64,000 nucleotides of DNA from Microcaldota archaeon. Lineage in GTDB: Archaea > Micrarchaeota > Micrarchaeia > Norongarragalinales > SBBD01. This document shows positions 7,696 to 16,500 of the stretch, one piece after another. The notes beneath the pieces are model-generated. The model saw only the letters and a list, made by a program, of their open reading frames with translations. It was not told the origin of the DNA and made no database searches. How positions within the stretch are numbered: position 1 is the first letter of the stretch; each line of letters begins with the position of its first letter. Location of the stretch: NCBI GenBank assembly GCA_018819225.1, contig JAHJQN010000007.1, forward strand, positions 62,001 to 126,000. The letters run 5' to 3'. The position numbers were made by a program, and so were the translations under genes.

Positions 7696-8402
7696 GCATC
7701 ACGTGATGCATTAGGGTTTGGTTTGAATGTACTATCTCCTCCAGAGGACCTAGATCTGGACGATCACGCTGCTGCCTTGCTTCGAGATAACAACTGGCTC
7801 TTGCGGCATCCTTGCCAACAACGAATCAATTTCCTTATACGACAAGCCACTTACATCAAGCCTCATAACAACCACCTACACGCATCGAAAGCGGATGAAA
7901 GGATATATGGGGTGTTGAGCACGTGATTTCCAGTAGTGCAACACATGATGCATAAATATTTTAGGTGGTTTAGCGTTTGATAATATAGATAAATAATTCG
8001 TTAAGATGACTGTGAAAAATCGGCGTTGTTGTTGTTTGTTTATTGTAAAAGTAGAATTATTATATTATTATAATGCGTCACGTGAAGCGTATGAATTTAT
8101 TATGAGTTAACATTCGTGCAATACCTGAGACAATGGGTGTTTTCTAGTGCTTCAGGTGATGCACCAATATTAAATTCAGTGCTTCACCTGTTGCGTGTAT
8201 GTTAAATCAAATGCTTCACGTGCTGCAGTTTGTTTTCATAATCCTTCAATTTACCCGATACATAGAGATGGTTGCCCGATCATTATGGTGTTAGGATAGC
8301 TAAATAGTTCAGATAGGATTATGGGTTTGTTTATGTATGTATTTGGTTTTTGTTTCTCCAAGTCACCTAAACAACTATTTACTTTAGTGCGTCACGTGTG
8401 GC
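7696..8402. repeat. Cluster of seven 14-bp CACGTG-centred palindromes
   Basis: Copies lie at 7696-7709, 7938-7951, 8075-8088, 8149-8162, 8181-8194, 8213-8226 and 8389-8402. The first is a perfect palindrome, GCATCACGTGATGC. The others keep GC(A/G/T)(T/A)CAC or close variants in one arm and a matching GC end in the other. The consensus is GCNTCACGTGNWGC. The copies at 8149, 8181 and 8213 are spaced exactly 32 bp apart, about three helical turns. The stretch between is AT-rich and has no long gene apart from the 38-aa frame at 7750-7866. The last copy abuts the 3' end of the Hef-like helicase gene. Repeated dyads of this kind are usually binding sites for a dimeric protein; the function is not known. 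Confidence 0.85.
7750..7866 (-). CDS. Small protein, 38 aa
   Basis: ATG 7866 is preceded by the ribosome site AGGTGGT, and an element reading ATATATCC lies about 35 bp further upstream. The product begins MRLDVSGLSYKEIDSLL and has a soluble alternating pattern (SYKEIDSLLARMPQ, then a short strand-like tail VVISKQGSSVIVQI), which looks like a beta-alpha-beta fragment rather than random translation. It lies inside the palindrome cluster (between copies 1 and 2), so the cluster could regulate it. The family is unknown. Confidence 0.45.
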   Translation of the reverse strand: MRLDVSGLSYKEIDSLLARMPQEPVVISKQGSSVIVQI

Positions 8403-8403
8403 A

Positions 8404-10059
8404 CTAGAAGTCCAATATATTCTTCTGATTCCCCACAATCAACTCCTCTTGCTCTTCGACTCCAATCTGCTCTTTATTCCCTATACTTTTCAACTCCTTT
8501 CTCAACTCATGCAATGTACTTCTCATCTTCTTCTCCCGTTGTTTCGAAATCCAGAAGAACGCCTCATCCTTACTTTTTCGCGTGATCAATACTATGGTGT
8601 TTCCTTCCCGAACCCTACCCGTTCTACCACGACGTTGTATCGCCCGAATTTCTGACGGCACGGCCTCAAAAAAGACCACGAGATCAACGGACGGAACATC
8701 AATTCCTTCCTCCGCCACCGACGTTGCCACCAACACATTGAACGATTTCGATTTAAACTCTTGCAACACCTGCGCCTGTTTTTTTTGGTTCATTCCCTCC
8801 TTACTTTTCCCAACAAACGCCTTTGCTTTCACGCCCGCAAATTGATTCAATTCCTCCACAATTTTCGTAACTGTATTGCGGTAGTGCGCGAACACGATAA
8901 CACTCTTTCCTTCCTGCACCGCATCCGATACCACTCCTTTCAACCTCCGGAACTTCGGGTGTTCCACTCCTTGCTTCCTCAATTCCTCGCACTTGATTCC
9001 AATTAATTTCCACCTAAAGTCCTGAAGCAATCCCTTCACTGCCTTGCTTTTCTGTTTCCTCTTCCCCATTTCCTGCATGAACCCCCACAATGCGTGAATA
9101 CCTTCTGTTTCCAACAAATCCAGCGCGTGGCTCACATTCATGGCTCTCGCTTGAACACTCAGCGCCCGATAACCTTCTGGTCGCATCGTAGACAGCTCCA
9201 ACGCCTTCCTCCGCGCATCCAACAACGCTCGCTTGTGCCGCTTTAAATCCGTGCTGTCCACGACCTCCAATTCCAACAACTCCGCTAACGCATCCTTCAA
9301 CAACTCCTCCAACACGCTCTTAATATCCATGAACGCCTTCGGCAACTCCACAAAAATCCAATCCAGTTTGACGGGCTTCGCGTATCCCTGCACATCCTTA
9401 TCGTTCTCATCCCGCACTTCAATATTCGCGATATTCAAATTCGTACAAATCTCTTGAATGACTTCTCGTTTGGAAGACGGGCTCGCGGTCAACCCCAAAA
9501 TAAACGCATGCTGTTTCGCTGCCTCTTTCGCTAGAAACGCGTACGAGTGCTCTTTCACCGCCCGATGCACTTCGTCAAACACAACGAGTCTGAACGCCTC
9601 CATTGAAACCCGTCCCGCCAACAAATCATATTCAACTGTTTGCGGTGTCGCACACACGATTTCCAAGATCGGGTTCGCCCACAACCTCTCTCTCAATGCC
9701 GGTTCCGTCTCCCCACTCAACACCATCACTTCCGTTGCCTCTTCCTTTCCCCAGTTAATCCGCGTTCCTTCAAACTCCAGCCATTCACGCAATCGCTGGC
9801 TTTGCTGAAGAGCCAGTGGCTTCGTAGGCGTCAAAAACAATATCTTTTTCTTTTTCCCTAAGCTCGAACGCTCCTCTTTCAAAAACTTGGCAATCACAAA
9901 CGCGGCCACATACGTTTTCCCTAACGCCGTCGGCATGATCACTAACGAGTTTCCATTCCTCAACACGCGCTCCGCCATCTCCACCTGGTATCCTCTCAAC
10001 TCTACTTGACCCGGCTTCAACGCCAGTTGCTTCAAAAAATCCGCGTATTTTTCCTTCAT
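8404..10059 (-). CDS. Hef-like superfamily 2 DEVH helicase (helicase half only)
   Basis: The 551-aa product has all core SF2 motifs: Walker A MPTALGKT at about 42-49, TPTKPLALQQ, DEVHRAVK at 162-169 (DEAH-type box II), TASPSS at 191-196, a C-terminal RecA domain with FAHYRN, EEGIDVPSVD, and motif VI QRRGRTGR at 475-482. An all-alpha insert at about 230-330 between the RecA domains matches the Hef/FANCM/MDA5 organisation. In Euryarchaeota the Hef helicase carries a C-terminal ERCC4 nuclease. This protein stops about 70 residues after motif VI, and a stand-alone ERCC4 nuclease gene is at 1734-2375. The expected role is stalled-fork processing. The C-terminal tail is acidic and ends in NQKNILDF. 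Confidence 0.9.
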   Translation of the reverse strand: MKEKYADFLKQLALKPGQVELRGYQVEMAERVLRNGNSLVIMPTALGKTYVAAFVIAKFLKEERSSLGKKKKILFLTPTKPLALQQSQRLREWLEFEGTRINWGKEEATEVMVLSGETEPALRERLWANPILEIVCATPQTVEYDLLAGRVSMEAFRLVVFDEVHRAVKEHSYAFLAKEAAKQHAFILGLTASPSSKREVIQEICTNLNIANIEVRDENDKDVQGYAKPVKLDWIFVELPKAFMDIKSVLEELLKDALAELLELEVVDSTDLKRHKRALLDARRKALELSTMRPEGYRALSVQARAMNVSHALDLLETEGIHALWGFMQEMGKRKQKSKAVKGLLQDFRWKLIGIKCEELRKQGVEHPKFRRLKGVVSDAVQEGKSVIVFAHYRNTVTKIVEELNQFAGVKAKAFVGKSKEGMNQKKQAQVLQEFKSKSFNVLVATSVAEEGIDVPSVDLVVFFEAVPSEIRAIQRRGRTGRVREGNTIVLITRKSKDEAFFWISKQREKKMRSTLHELRKELKSIGNKEQIGVEEQEELIVGNQKNILDF

Positions 10060-10200
10060 GCTCTTTACTCCTTTTTTCTCGTTAATAGGGCTTTCTCCAC
10101 CCCCACTTCCTCAAAACACAAGCATTATAAACCCCGCTTTCGCTCAATCTAATCGTTTCTTCGGTTTTTATGTGATTTAGGGGGGTTTTTCATACCGGAT

Positions 10201-10392
10201 TTGCCTTTAGCGGCCATAGAGCGCTTAATTCGTCGAGCGGGAGCCGAACGCGTTTCTGAAGATGCGTCGGAAGCCCTTGCCGACATTCTTGAAGAATACG
10301 CTTTGGATGTCTCTCAAAAAGCCGTTCTTCTCGCAAAACACGCTGGCCGAAAAACCATTACTGCAGAAGATATCCGTTTAGCCGGTCGGTAA
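10201..10392 (+). CDS. Archaeal histone
   Basis: The 63-aa histone-fold protein has the archaeal signature GAERVSEDA near the N-terminus and KHAGRKTITAEDIRLA at the C-terminus, matching HMf-type chromatin proteins that wrap DNA as dimers or polymers. The start is a TTG at 10201; no ATG or GTG is in frame at a suitable position, and the next codons (PLAAIERLIRRAG) align with the beginning of known histones. There is no C-terminal tail beyond the fold. It converges with the MinD-like gene, with 6 bp between stop codons. Confidence 0.93.
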   Translation: MPLAAIERLIRRAGAERVSEDASEALADILEEYALDVSQKAVLLAKHAGRKTITAEDIRLAGR

Positions 10393-10398
10393 ACTAGC

Positions 10399-11172
10399 TT
10401 ATTCTTCCCGCAGGTCGCCGTAGATAATCCGGTGCACCCAATCCATGACACCGAATTTCTCCTTATAGTCCACGCCCATAATTTCCGCCGCAATTTTCTT
10501 GAAACCAATGGCCGCCGGACTCTTGGGGAACGCGGTTACCACCGGCTGCGCCATCAGCGCGGCAGTCGGAACGGCGGGATCCTCGGGAATCTTGCGAATC
10601 GGGTGATCTCCGATAATATCCCGAATCTCTTCCTCGTTCGGCTCGCCTGCATACCGTCCCACCCGGTTCAAAACAACGGCCGCAACCTCTACTCCGATGC
10701 TTTCCGCCATTTGAATCGTTTTATATGACGCGGACAGTGCCGGCAGTTCCGGATTGGTTACCACGAACATGTGGTCCGCGCTTCTCGCCGCCGAAATGAA
10801 TTCGGCTCCCAAACCCGGCGCCGAATCAATAATGAGCGTGGTTTTGCGCTTCTTCAACTGCTTCAATACTCTCGTAAAATCATCTTGCGTAATTCCTCCC
10901 AACGAATTCAGATTGATGTTCGCGGGGATGACTTTCAACCCGCTTTCATGCTCGTACGTCGCATCCTCCACACTCGACTTCCCCCGAATCACGTCATTCA
11001 ATGTATTCGTTTCGAACGGAACCGAGAAATACAGTGAAATATCCGGCACCGGCAAATTCCCGTCGACTATCGTCACGTCGCCTCCAAATTGCGATAAAGC
11101 GGTTCCCAGGTTAATGACGGTTTGCGTCTTTCCCACGCCTCCTTTACCCGAACTGACGATGAATGAAGCCAT
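10399..11172 (-). CDS. MinD/ParA-family ATPase
   Basis: The 257-aa product starts with the deviant Walker A motif SSGKGGVGKT at about 7-16 and has DGNLPVPD after strand 2 and IIDSAPGLG (switch II) at about 114-122, all typical of the MinD/ParA/FlhG group. These ATPases dimerise on ATP and position or recruit partners on membrane or DNA. There is no obvious amphipathic membrane-targeting helix like that of bacterial MinD, although the tail (DWVHRIIYGDLREE) is partly amphipathic. Its start lies 1 bp after the stop of a small, very basic protein, so the two are probably translated together. The target is unknown. Confidence 0.88.
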   Translation of the reverse strand: MASFIVSSGKGGVGKTQTVINLGTALSQFGGDVTIVDGNLPVPDISLYFSVPFETNTLNDVIRGKSSVEDATYEHESGLKVIPANINLNSLGGITQDDFTRVLKQLKKRKTTLIIDSAPGLGAEFISAARSADHMFVVTNPELPALSASYKTIQMAESIGVEVAAVVLNRVGRYAGEPNEEEIRDIIGDHPIRKIPEDPAVPTAALMAQPVVTAFPKSPAAIGFKKIAAEIMGVDYKEKFGVMDWVHRIIYGDLREE

Positions 11173-11173
11173 G

Positions 11174-11428
11174 TTATTCGTCCCATCCCCGTTTCCAACG
11201 CATGATTTTAATCCGGTCCACTAGATTATTTTTTGGGATGCGCCGGTATATCCGGCTACGTCTTCCCACGCCAAAAATGCCCGCGAACGGTTTCTTTTTT
11301 ATTCTCTTGGAAGCCCGTCGCTTGATATTCTTTCTCGTCTTCTTTCCTCGTTTGACGACGCGCTTCACGCGGTGCGAAACACGTCTCGCAATTTGCCTCA
11401 CGGTTTTTTGGCTTCGCGTTCTTGCCAT
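11174..11428 (-). CDS. Small, highly basic protein coupled to MinD-like ATPase
   Basis: The 84-aa protein is about 40% Lys plus Arg, with runs such as KKTRKNIKRRASKRIKKK, followed by a more structured end (RRSRIYRRIPKNNLVDRIKIMRWKRGWDE). The charge suggests binding to nucleic acid or to an acidic membrane surface. It is the first gene of a two-gene unit with the MinD-like ATPase. A TATA-like CTTTATATT lies about 50 bp upstream of ATG 11428, and AGAGGT plus GGGG stretches sit in the leader. I do not recognise a family. A ParB-like or adaptor role is only a context-based guess. Confidence 0.6.
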   Translation of the reverse strand: MARTRSQKTVRQIARRVSHRVKRVVKRGKKTRKNIKRRASKRIKKKPFAGIFGVGRRSRIYRRIPKNNLVDRIKIMRWKRGWDE

Positions 11429-11554
11429 GAATGCGTTTCACTATGCCCCTTTCGATTACCTCTTATCACTTCCCTCCAATATAAAGCTAACGCTGCCTCG
11501 TCATTAAAAAACAATAAAAGATAAAGAAACAAAGGGGAAGGCGTTACCCGTTCG

Positions 11555-13297
11555 TTACCTTCCCCTGCTCTTCATTTTAATTTTCTTCTTGCGCTTTCCG
11601 TGGAAGAACCACGCGCTCGCCACCGCAACCGCTCCCACGGCCGCGAGCATGAACGCGAAACTAAAGCTTTTCTTCCCGTTCTTGATTTCCGCGATTTCCG
11701 CTCGCGCTTGTTGGATCGCATTCACGGCTTCCTGCGGGTTGCTGGCAGCCATCGAACGCGTTCGCGCGGCGAGTTGCTCGTACGGCGTCTTCTCTTCCAT
11801 GTTTCCTAGTCCCTGAATTTCTTGTTCGAGCTCGTTTTGTACTGTTGAAGCCAACACGCTCCATCCGCCTGCTCCTTGTTGCATGTACTTCTTCGGCGTG
11901 GTCACCATCAACGGGCTTCCGCCGCTCGATGGTTTTCGGCAATTGAATTCCGCGATATCGAAGTTGTTCGTCTCATCCGATTCTTCGATTATCTGGGTGG
12001 TGTCGGCGGTTGCATTGACATAATACGTTCCTACTCCCGGACACCGGAACGCGTACGTATTCAATTCCGCGCCGACTAAGGGTTCTAGTGGGGGGATCTC
12101 CCAGAAATAAAATTCCAACTGTTGAGTTCCCTGGCCTAATGCCGACATGGTGAAACTCGTATCAGAAGCACCTTCCCCGTTATTTCGGGTGTTAATGCTA
12201 ATTGTTATGGTTTCTCCCACGTACGGATTGCTTTTACTAATACCGACATACGCCACCAAGTCGGGAAGCAGTTCCTCGTAAGAATAGACTCCCGTCCAAG
12301 CATACGCTTCTTGACCAAACGCGCCTGGGAATACGTTGCCTGTTGATACGTTTACGCCTTCCAGAATTGTCCACTTATATTCCTCGTTAACGACAACTCC
12401 GACGTACTGGCCTTGCGGGTTGTATACTTGATACATCGCACTTTCCCCGGATCCATTTCCTCCGGATCCGCTAATATCCACCAAAACCACTTGATAGTCG
12501 TTATCTGCAAATACTTGGTCTTGTATGAACAACTGGTACCAGCCATCTCCATAATGCGTATGATTTTGTCCCGAAGAGCACTCTACGCTTCCGTAAACGA
12601 AGTTGTTCGTTTCGTCGGATTCATTGACTTCAGTCCATGCATCTACCGTTACATTCACTCCGTACGTTCCCTCTTCGAGACAGGTAAAGTTATATGAGTT
12701 GTTTTGCCCTGCTCCCGGATTCAATGACGGGACGCTAAACAAGTGGGGGTGCCCATTTTGTTCAACGGAAAGCGTGTGGCTGGCTCCCGAAGCCCCTTCT
12801 CCGAGATTGCGGGTTAAAACATATGCGATAACCGTTTCTCCCACTATTGGGTTTGATTTACTAAACCCTAAATCCGGCACCAAGTCCGCCAGAGGTGCTC
12901 CTTGCGGGCCCGTGCAATTCAACGCAACTTGTCGATAATTATTTTGTTCTTGTGATTCTACCACTTCATTGAAGATATCCGCTTTAGCGCCAATCCAGAC
13001 GATTCCGGTTTGGTTACACGTATACGTTGAAGTATTCGTATTGTTTTGCCCGCTTATCAGTCCGTTGATTCGGAAATCTTGAATGGTCCCAAAATTCGAA
13101 TAGAGCCGCGTCGTGGATTGGCTCGCCCACGTGGTCCCGTTGTTTTCCGTTGTTACCCAGATGGTAACGGGTTCTCCAACCGGCGCCTCGTTCATGCTTA
13201 GACGCATATCCGAGACCACTAAATCCGGTTCCGCGCTGACGGATGCCGTTAACATCGTCATAATTAGGGTTCCTACAAACAGGCTCAACAAACGCAT
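11555..13297 (-). CDS. Exported CARDB-repeat protein with C-terminal anchor
   Basis: The 580-aa product has a signal peptide (MRLLSLFVGTLIMTMLTASVSA, about 1-22). It has three CARDB-type Ig-like domains, each opening with a PDLVVSD/ADLVPDLGFSKSNPIVGE/PDLVAYVGISKSNPYVGE pattern and closing with E(S/W)xExNN(F/Y). They lie at about 24-130, 137-240 and 345-455. An unrelated insert lies between repeats 2 and 3. The C-terminus has a helical region (about 490-545), one membrane helix (SFAFMLAAVGAVAVASAWFF) and a very basic tail (HGKRKKKIKMKSRGR) on the inside. CARDB domains mediate adhesion or protein-protein contact at archaeal surfaces. The gene is monocistronic, with promoter elements upstream of 13297. 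Confidence 0.82.
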   Translation of the reverse strand: MRLLSLFVGTLIMTMLTASVSAEPDLVVSDMRLSMNEAPVGEPVTIWVTTENNGTTWASQSTTRLYSNFGTIQDFRINGLISGQNNTNTSTYTCNQTGIVWIGAKADIFNEVVESQEQNNYRQVALNCTGPQGAPLADLVPDLGFSKSNPIVGETVIAYVLTRNLGEGASGASHTLSVEQNGHPHLFSVPSLNPGAGQNNSYNFTCLEEGTYGVNVTVDAWTEVNESDETNNFVYGSVECSSGQNHTHYGDGWYQLFIQDQVFADNDYQVVLVDISGSGGNGSGESAMYQVYNPQGQYVGVVVNEEYKWTILEGVNVSTGNVFPGAFGQEAYAWTGVYSYEELLPDLVAYVGISKSNPYVGETITISINTRNNGEGASDTSFTMSALGQGTQQLEFYFWEIPPLEPLVGAELNTYAFRCPGVGTYYVNATADTTQIIEESDETNNFDIAEFNCRKPSSGGSPLMVTTPKKYMQQGAGGWSVLASTVQNELEQEIQGLGNMEEKTPYEQLAARTRSMAASNPQEAVNAIQQARAEIAEIKNGKKSFSFAFMLAAVGAVAVASAWFFHGKRKKKIKMKSRGR

Positions 13298-13409
13298 GCG
13301 ATCACCTTTCTTGTGAAACTGGGTTAATTCAATGCTTTTTAATCCTATTTAAACTTATTTAATTTCGTTTCATTCGATTTAATAAGTTATTTTTCCTCGA
13401 TGTTTTCAC

Positions 13410-13482
13410 GGGCCTGTAGTCGAGTGGTTAAGACGTCGCTTTTACACAGCGAAGATCCGGAGTTCGATTCTCCGCGGGCCCA
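13410..13482 (+). tRNA. tRNA-Val(TAC)
   Basis: The 73-nt gene has a complete cloverleaf: acceptor GGGCCTG/CGGGCCC, anticodon arm TCGCT-TTTACAC-AGCGA giving anticodon TAC, T-arm CGGAG-TTCGATT-CTCCG, discriminator A. There is no intron, in contrast to the three other tRNA genes in this window. CCA is not encoded. Confidence 0.95.
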
Positions 13483-13558
13483 TTAACGTTGCATTATTTT
13501 TCGTTGAAGTCAATTCGTCGAAAAGAATTCAATGCACGCCTTCGATGTTTGATGGGGT

Positions 13559-16500
13559 TTACGCTTGCTCGTTCTCCGTTGCCTGCGTTCCATCCTCTGG
13601 GCTTCCCTCTTCTTGCGCTTCCCGTGACTCATCCGTTTTATTAGACGAATGCATCGTCGAGGAATAGTAGACGGCGCCTGCAATGATGGCGAGTGCTGCA
13701 AATCCAGCCAACCATACGTTGAAAGACGCCTTATTTTGACGCGCTTTCGCGAGCAAGACCGTCACTTTCTCTTTCGCTTTCATCCACAACGTCTTCGCTT
13801 CTTCTTTTTGCCCCGATTCCTCCAAGTCCTTTGCCTGCGTAATCATTTGGTGCGCTTCCTGCGTTTCAATATCCTCCGATGGAAGCTCAAGCAATGCGGC
13901 CTCAACTTCTTCGTTTGTCAAAGGCACTTCCACGAAAACAATGGGTGTTTCCGGAGTGGGTGACGGCTTTAGCGTTGCGGTAACTTCGGGTGTTGGCGTC
14001 CAGTACGCGCCTCCTCCGTTACCATTTCCTCCTCCGGGATTAGGAGGTTGTGTTACGATCGGGGTCGGGGACGCGCTAGGTGTTGGGGATGCCGTTGGAC
14101 TCGGCGTAGGCGACGGAATAACGCACTCGCCAACGCAACAGCGATCGGAATCCCCTGACGGCACCCAATTCCCGTTGCATTGCTCGTTCGAGCCGCACTC
14201 ATTTCCTCCTTGCTCCTCGCAAGTCGGCAATGGGACGCTCGTAATGATGAACGTTCCTCCCCCGTCACTACCGAAACCCAATACGTTGGACTTACCGAGA
14301 ACCACTATTCCTGCTTGCAGAACGTTTCCGTCGCGCGAAACCGAGTACACTCCGGGTGAGAGGTCGGCGACGAAGTGTTTGATTTGTCCGATGCCGCCTG
14401 GAAGCGTGTATGCCGCTGAAGAGTATAACCTTTCCTGCTTTCCGAACAACGCTGCGTACCGCGTGTTCTGGCTCGTGACCTGCACTCCCGCGAACTCGGT
14501 CGCGTCAATGGGTTCGACGCTCGAAGGAGCAGCAGCCATATCCGTTGGTTCGAGGACGGATAGAAATACTTCTTCCTCGTTGCTTTGCTCTGGCTCCACC
14601 TCAATTCTCCACAAGCCAGGTATTCCATCCTCCCATGCCAGTTCCCCCCACCCACTAACACTGGTCGTGAGGTTCATCGCATAATTTGTTTCACTTTCTC
14701 GGAAGTAATAGTCGAAGGACTCGTCCGAGTCGAATCGCACGCGGACGATTTCCGTTCCCTCGGGGTAGCTCGACGATCCCAGCGCGTGCTTGAATGTTAC
14801 GCTTCCGGTTCCCACGCTTTCAACTCTACGCACTTGCGTGTTTTGTACGGCTTGATCGAGGTAACTAAACAGGATCGTGTCGCCGGCCTGAACGTTTTGC
14901 GTGGAGTTGACTTGAATGGTCAGCATTCCTCCGGAGGCAGGCGCCATCAAACGCATTGCGGTCTCGGGTCGGCCGTCATATCCTCCGACGCGGAGTAATC
15001 TGCGCTGCAGGGGGAAGATAACATGCGTATACAACCTACTGGCTCCGACATCCCAGTACGTCCCTGACGCGCTCGTCGACCATTCGCCTGGCGTTCCTCC
15101 TCGGGCTCCGGGATGCGCGGGCGTTCCTCCATTGAATGTTCCATCGATCAATTCCGGGGATTCCAGGGAACGCGAGTGGAGAACAAAACTCTTTTTGAAC
15201 GACGGGTCCGCGACCTTTACCCGGTCAAGAATTGCGAGGTAGGCGTCTCCCAGCATGACGAACTGCCTAGTTGAGTAATTGACTGCCCATCCCAGAGGCC
15301 ATCCTCCTGGTCCGTCCACGGAATACGGCCAGTTGGGGTAGCTAAACGTCGTATTCATAAACACGTACCCGTAGTCCCCGCGGCTATCCGAGAATCGTTC
15401 GACGCCTCCATTCCAACACTTCATGTTCAAACGGTCTTCCAGAAACTGGTTTCCGCATCGGCGAGTCGACGGACTCGGCGGCACGTCGTAGTCGTGAAAC
15501 TGGATTCCTTCGCGAGCCATGTTGGTGTTTCCGCCGACGGGATACGCGGACTGCGGGTCAGCGATCAGCATGGTGTTGAAGGCGATACTCTTCGAATTGA
15601 AGAATTTGTTGTGCGGCGTGGACGTGTGTTCGTAAAAGCCGGCGGAAGTCGTCAATGCGTCCACTCCCCGGAATACCGCGAAGTGTCCGGTGTTCCAGCC
15701 GTGGTCGTGTCCTCCTGAGAACGGTCCGCCGAAAACGGGGACGAGGAGCGAGTCCGCAGTCATTGCTCCGAATTGGAAGTCGGAGCGCAGAAAAGAAAAC
15801 TTGGAGGAATCCAAATCCGCATGCGTCAAATCGCCTAAATGGAGCGCGTGCTCCAGCGCCTGGTCCGGGTCCTCGCGAGAAAGCATCTTATCCAAAAATA
15901 CGATATAGCGCCATCCGTCGCTTTTGAACTTCTCGTACTGGCCGCCTTGTGCTTCAGGCATCAACGCCTTGTCAACAAACCATAACGCCCATCCTTGATT
16001 GAACGCCGTGCCGTACATGCCTGCCAGCATCACGTAATCCCGGAGAATGTATCCGAATGATTCCCCGTCCCCGGTCTGGTCCGAGGAGCGAAAGTCATCG
16101 CGCGCGGAATACACGGTCCACCGGGCCACGTTTCGGAAATGGTTGGGAGCCAAGTCGAAGAAATTCGTATTCAATGCAATGGAGTTGAATGCGAACGCCA
16201 AGTCCCCGTCCTGAAGCCCTGACCGGTGCAAGTACCCGCTATATCCCCCGTAGTTGATCGCATCAAGCACCCTCAAATCCTCCATCTTGTAATTGTACGA
16301 GTCAATGAGAAGGTTAACGAACGCCTGGTCCGTGTCTATCCCCGCATCTTCATACAACAGCAAGGACATCAACAATACGGGGTTGCATGCTTGTCCGCCG
16401 GTCGACCCGAAATGCGATCCGGGTTTGTCGCACTGCCCATTTCCCTCGTTATAAAAATCGTTTTCAGCACGCAGCCAAGCCGCATACTCTTCCAACAAAC

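Noticed and set aside
7696..8402. CRISPR array
   Set aside because: Repeats are short, palindromic and mostly irregularly spaced; there is no constant 30-40 nt repeat-spacer pattern and no cas gene.
13941..14684. 247-codon open frame antisense to the heparinase-like gene
   Set aside because: It is the mirror of the low-complexity Pro/Ser/Thr linker and has no independent support.
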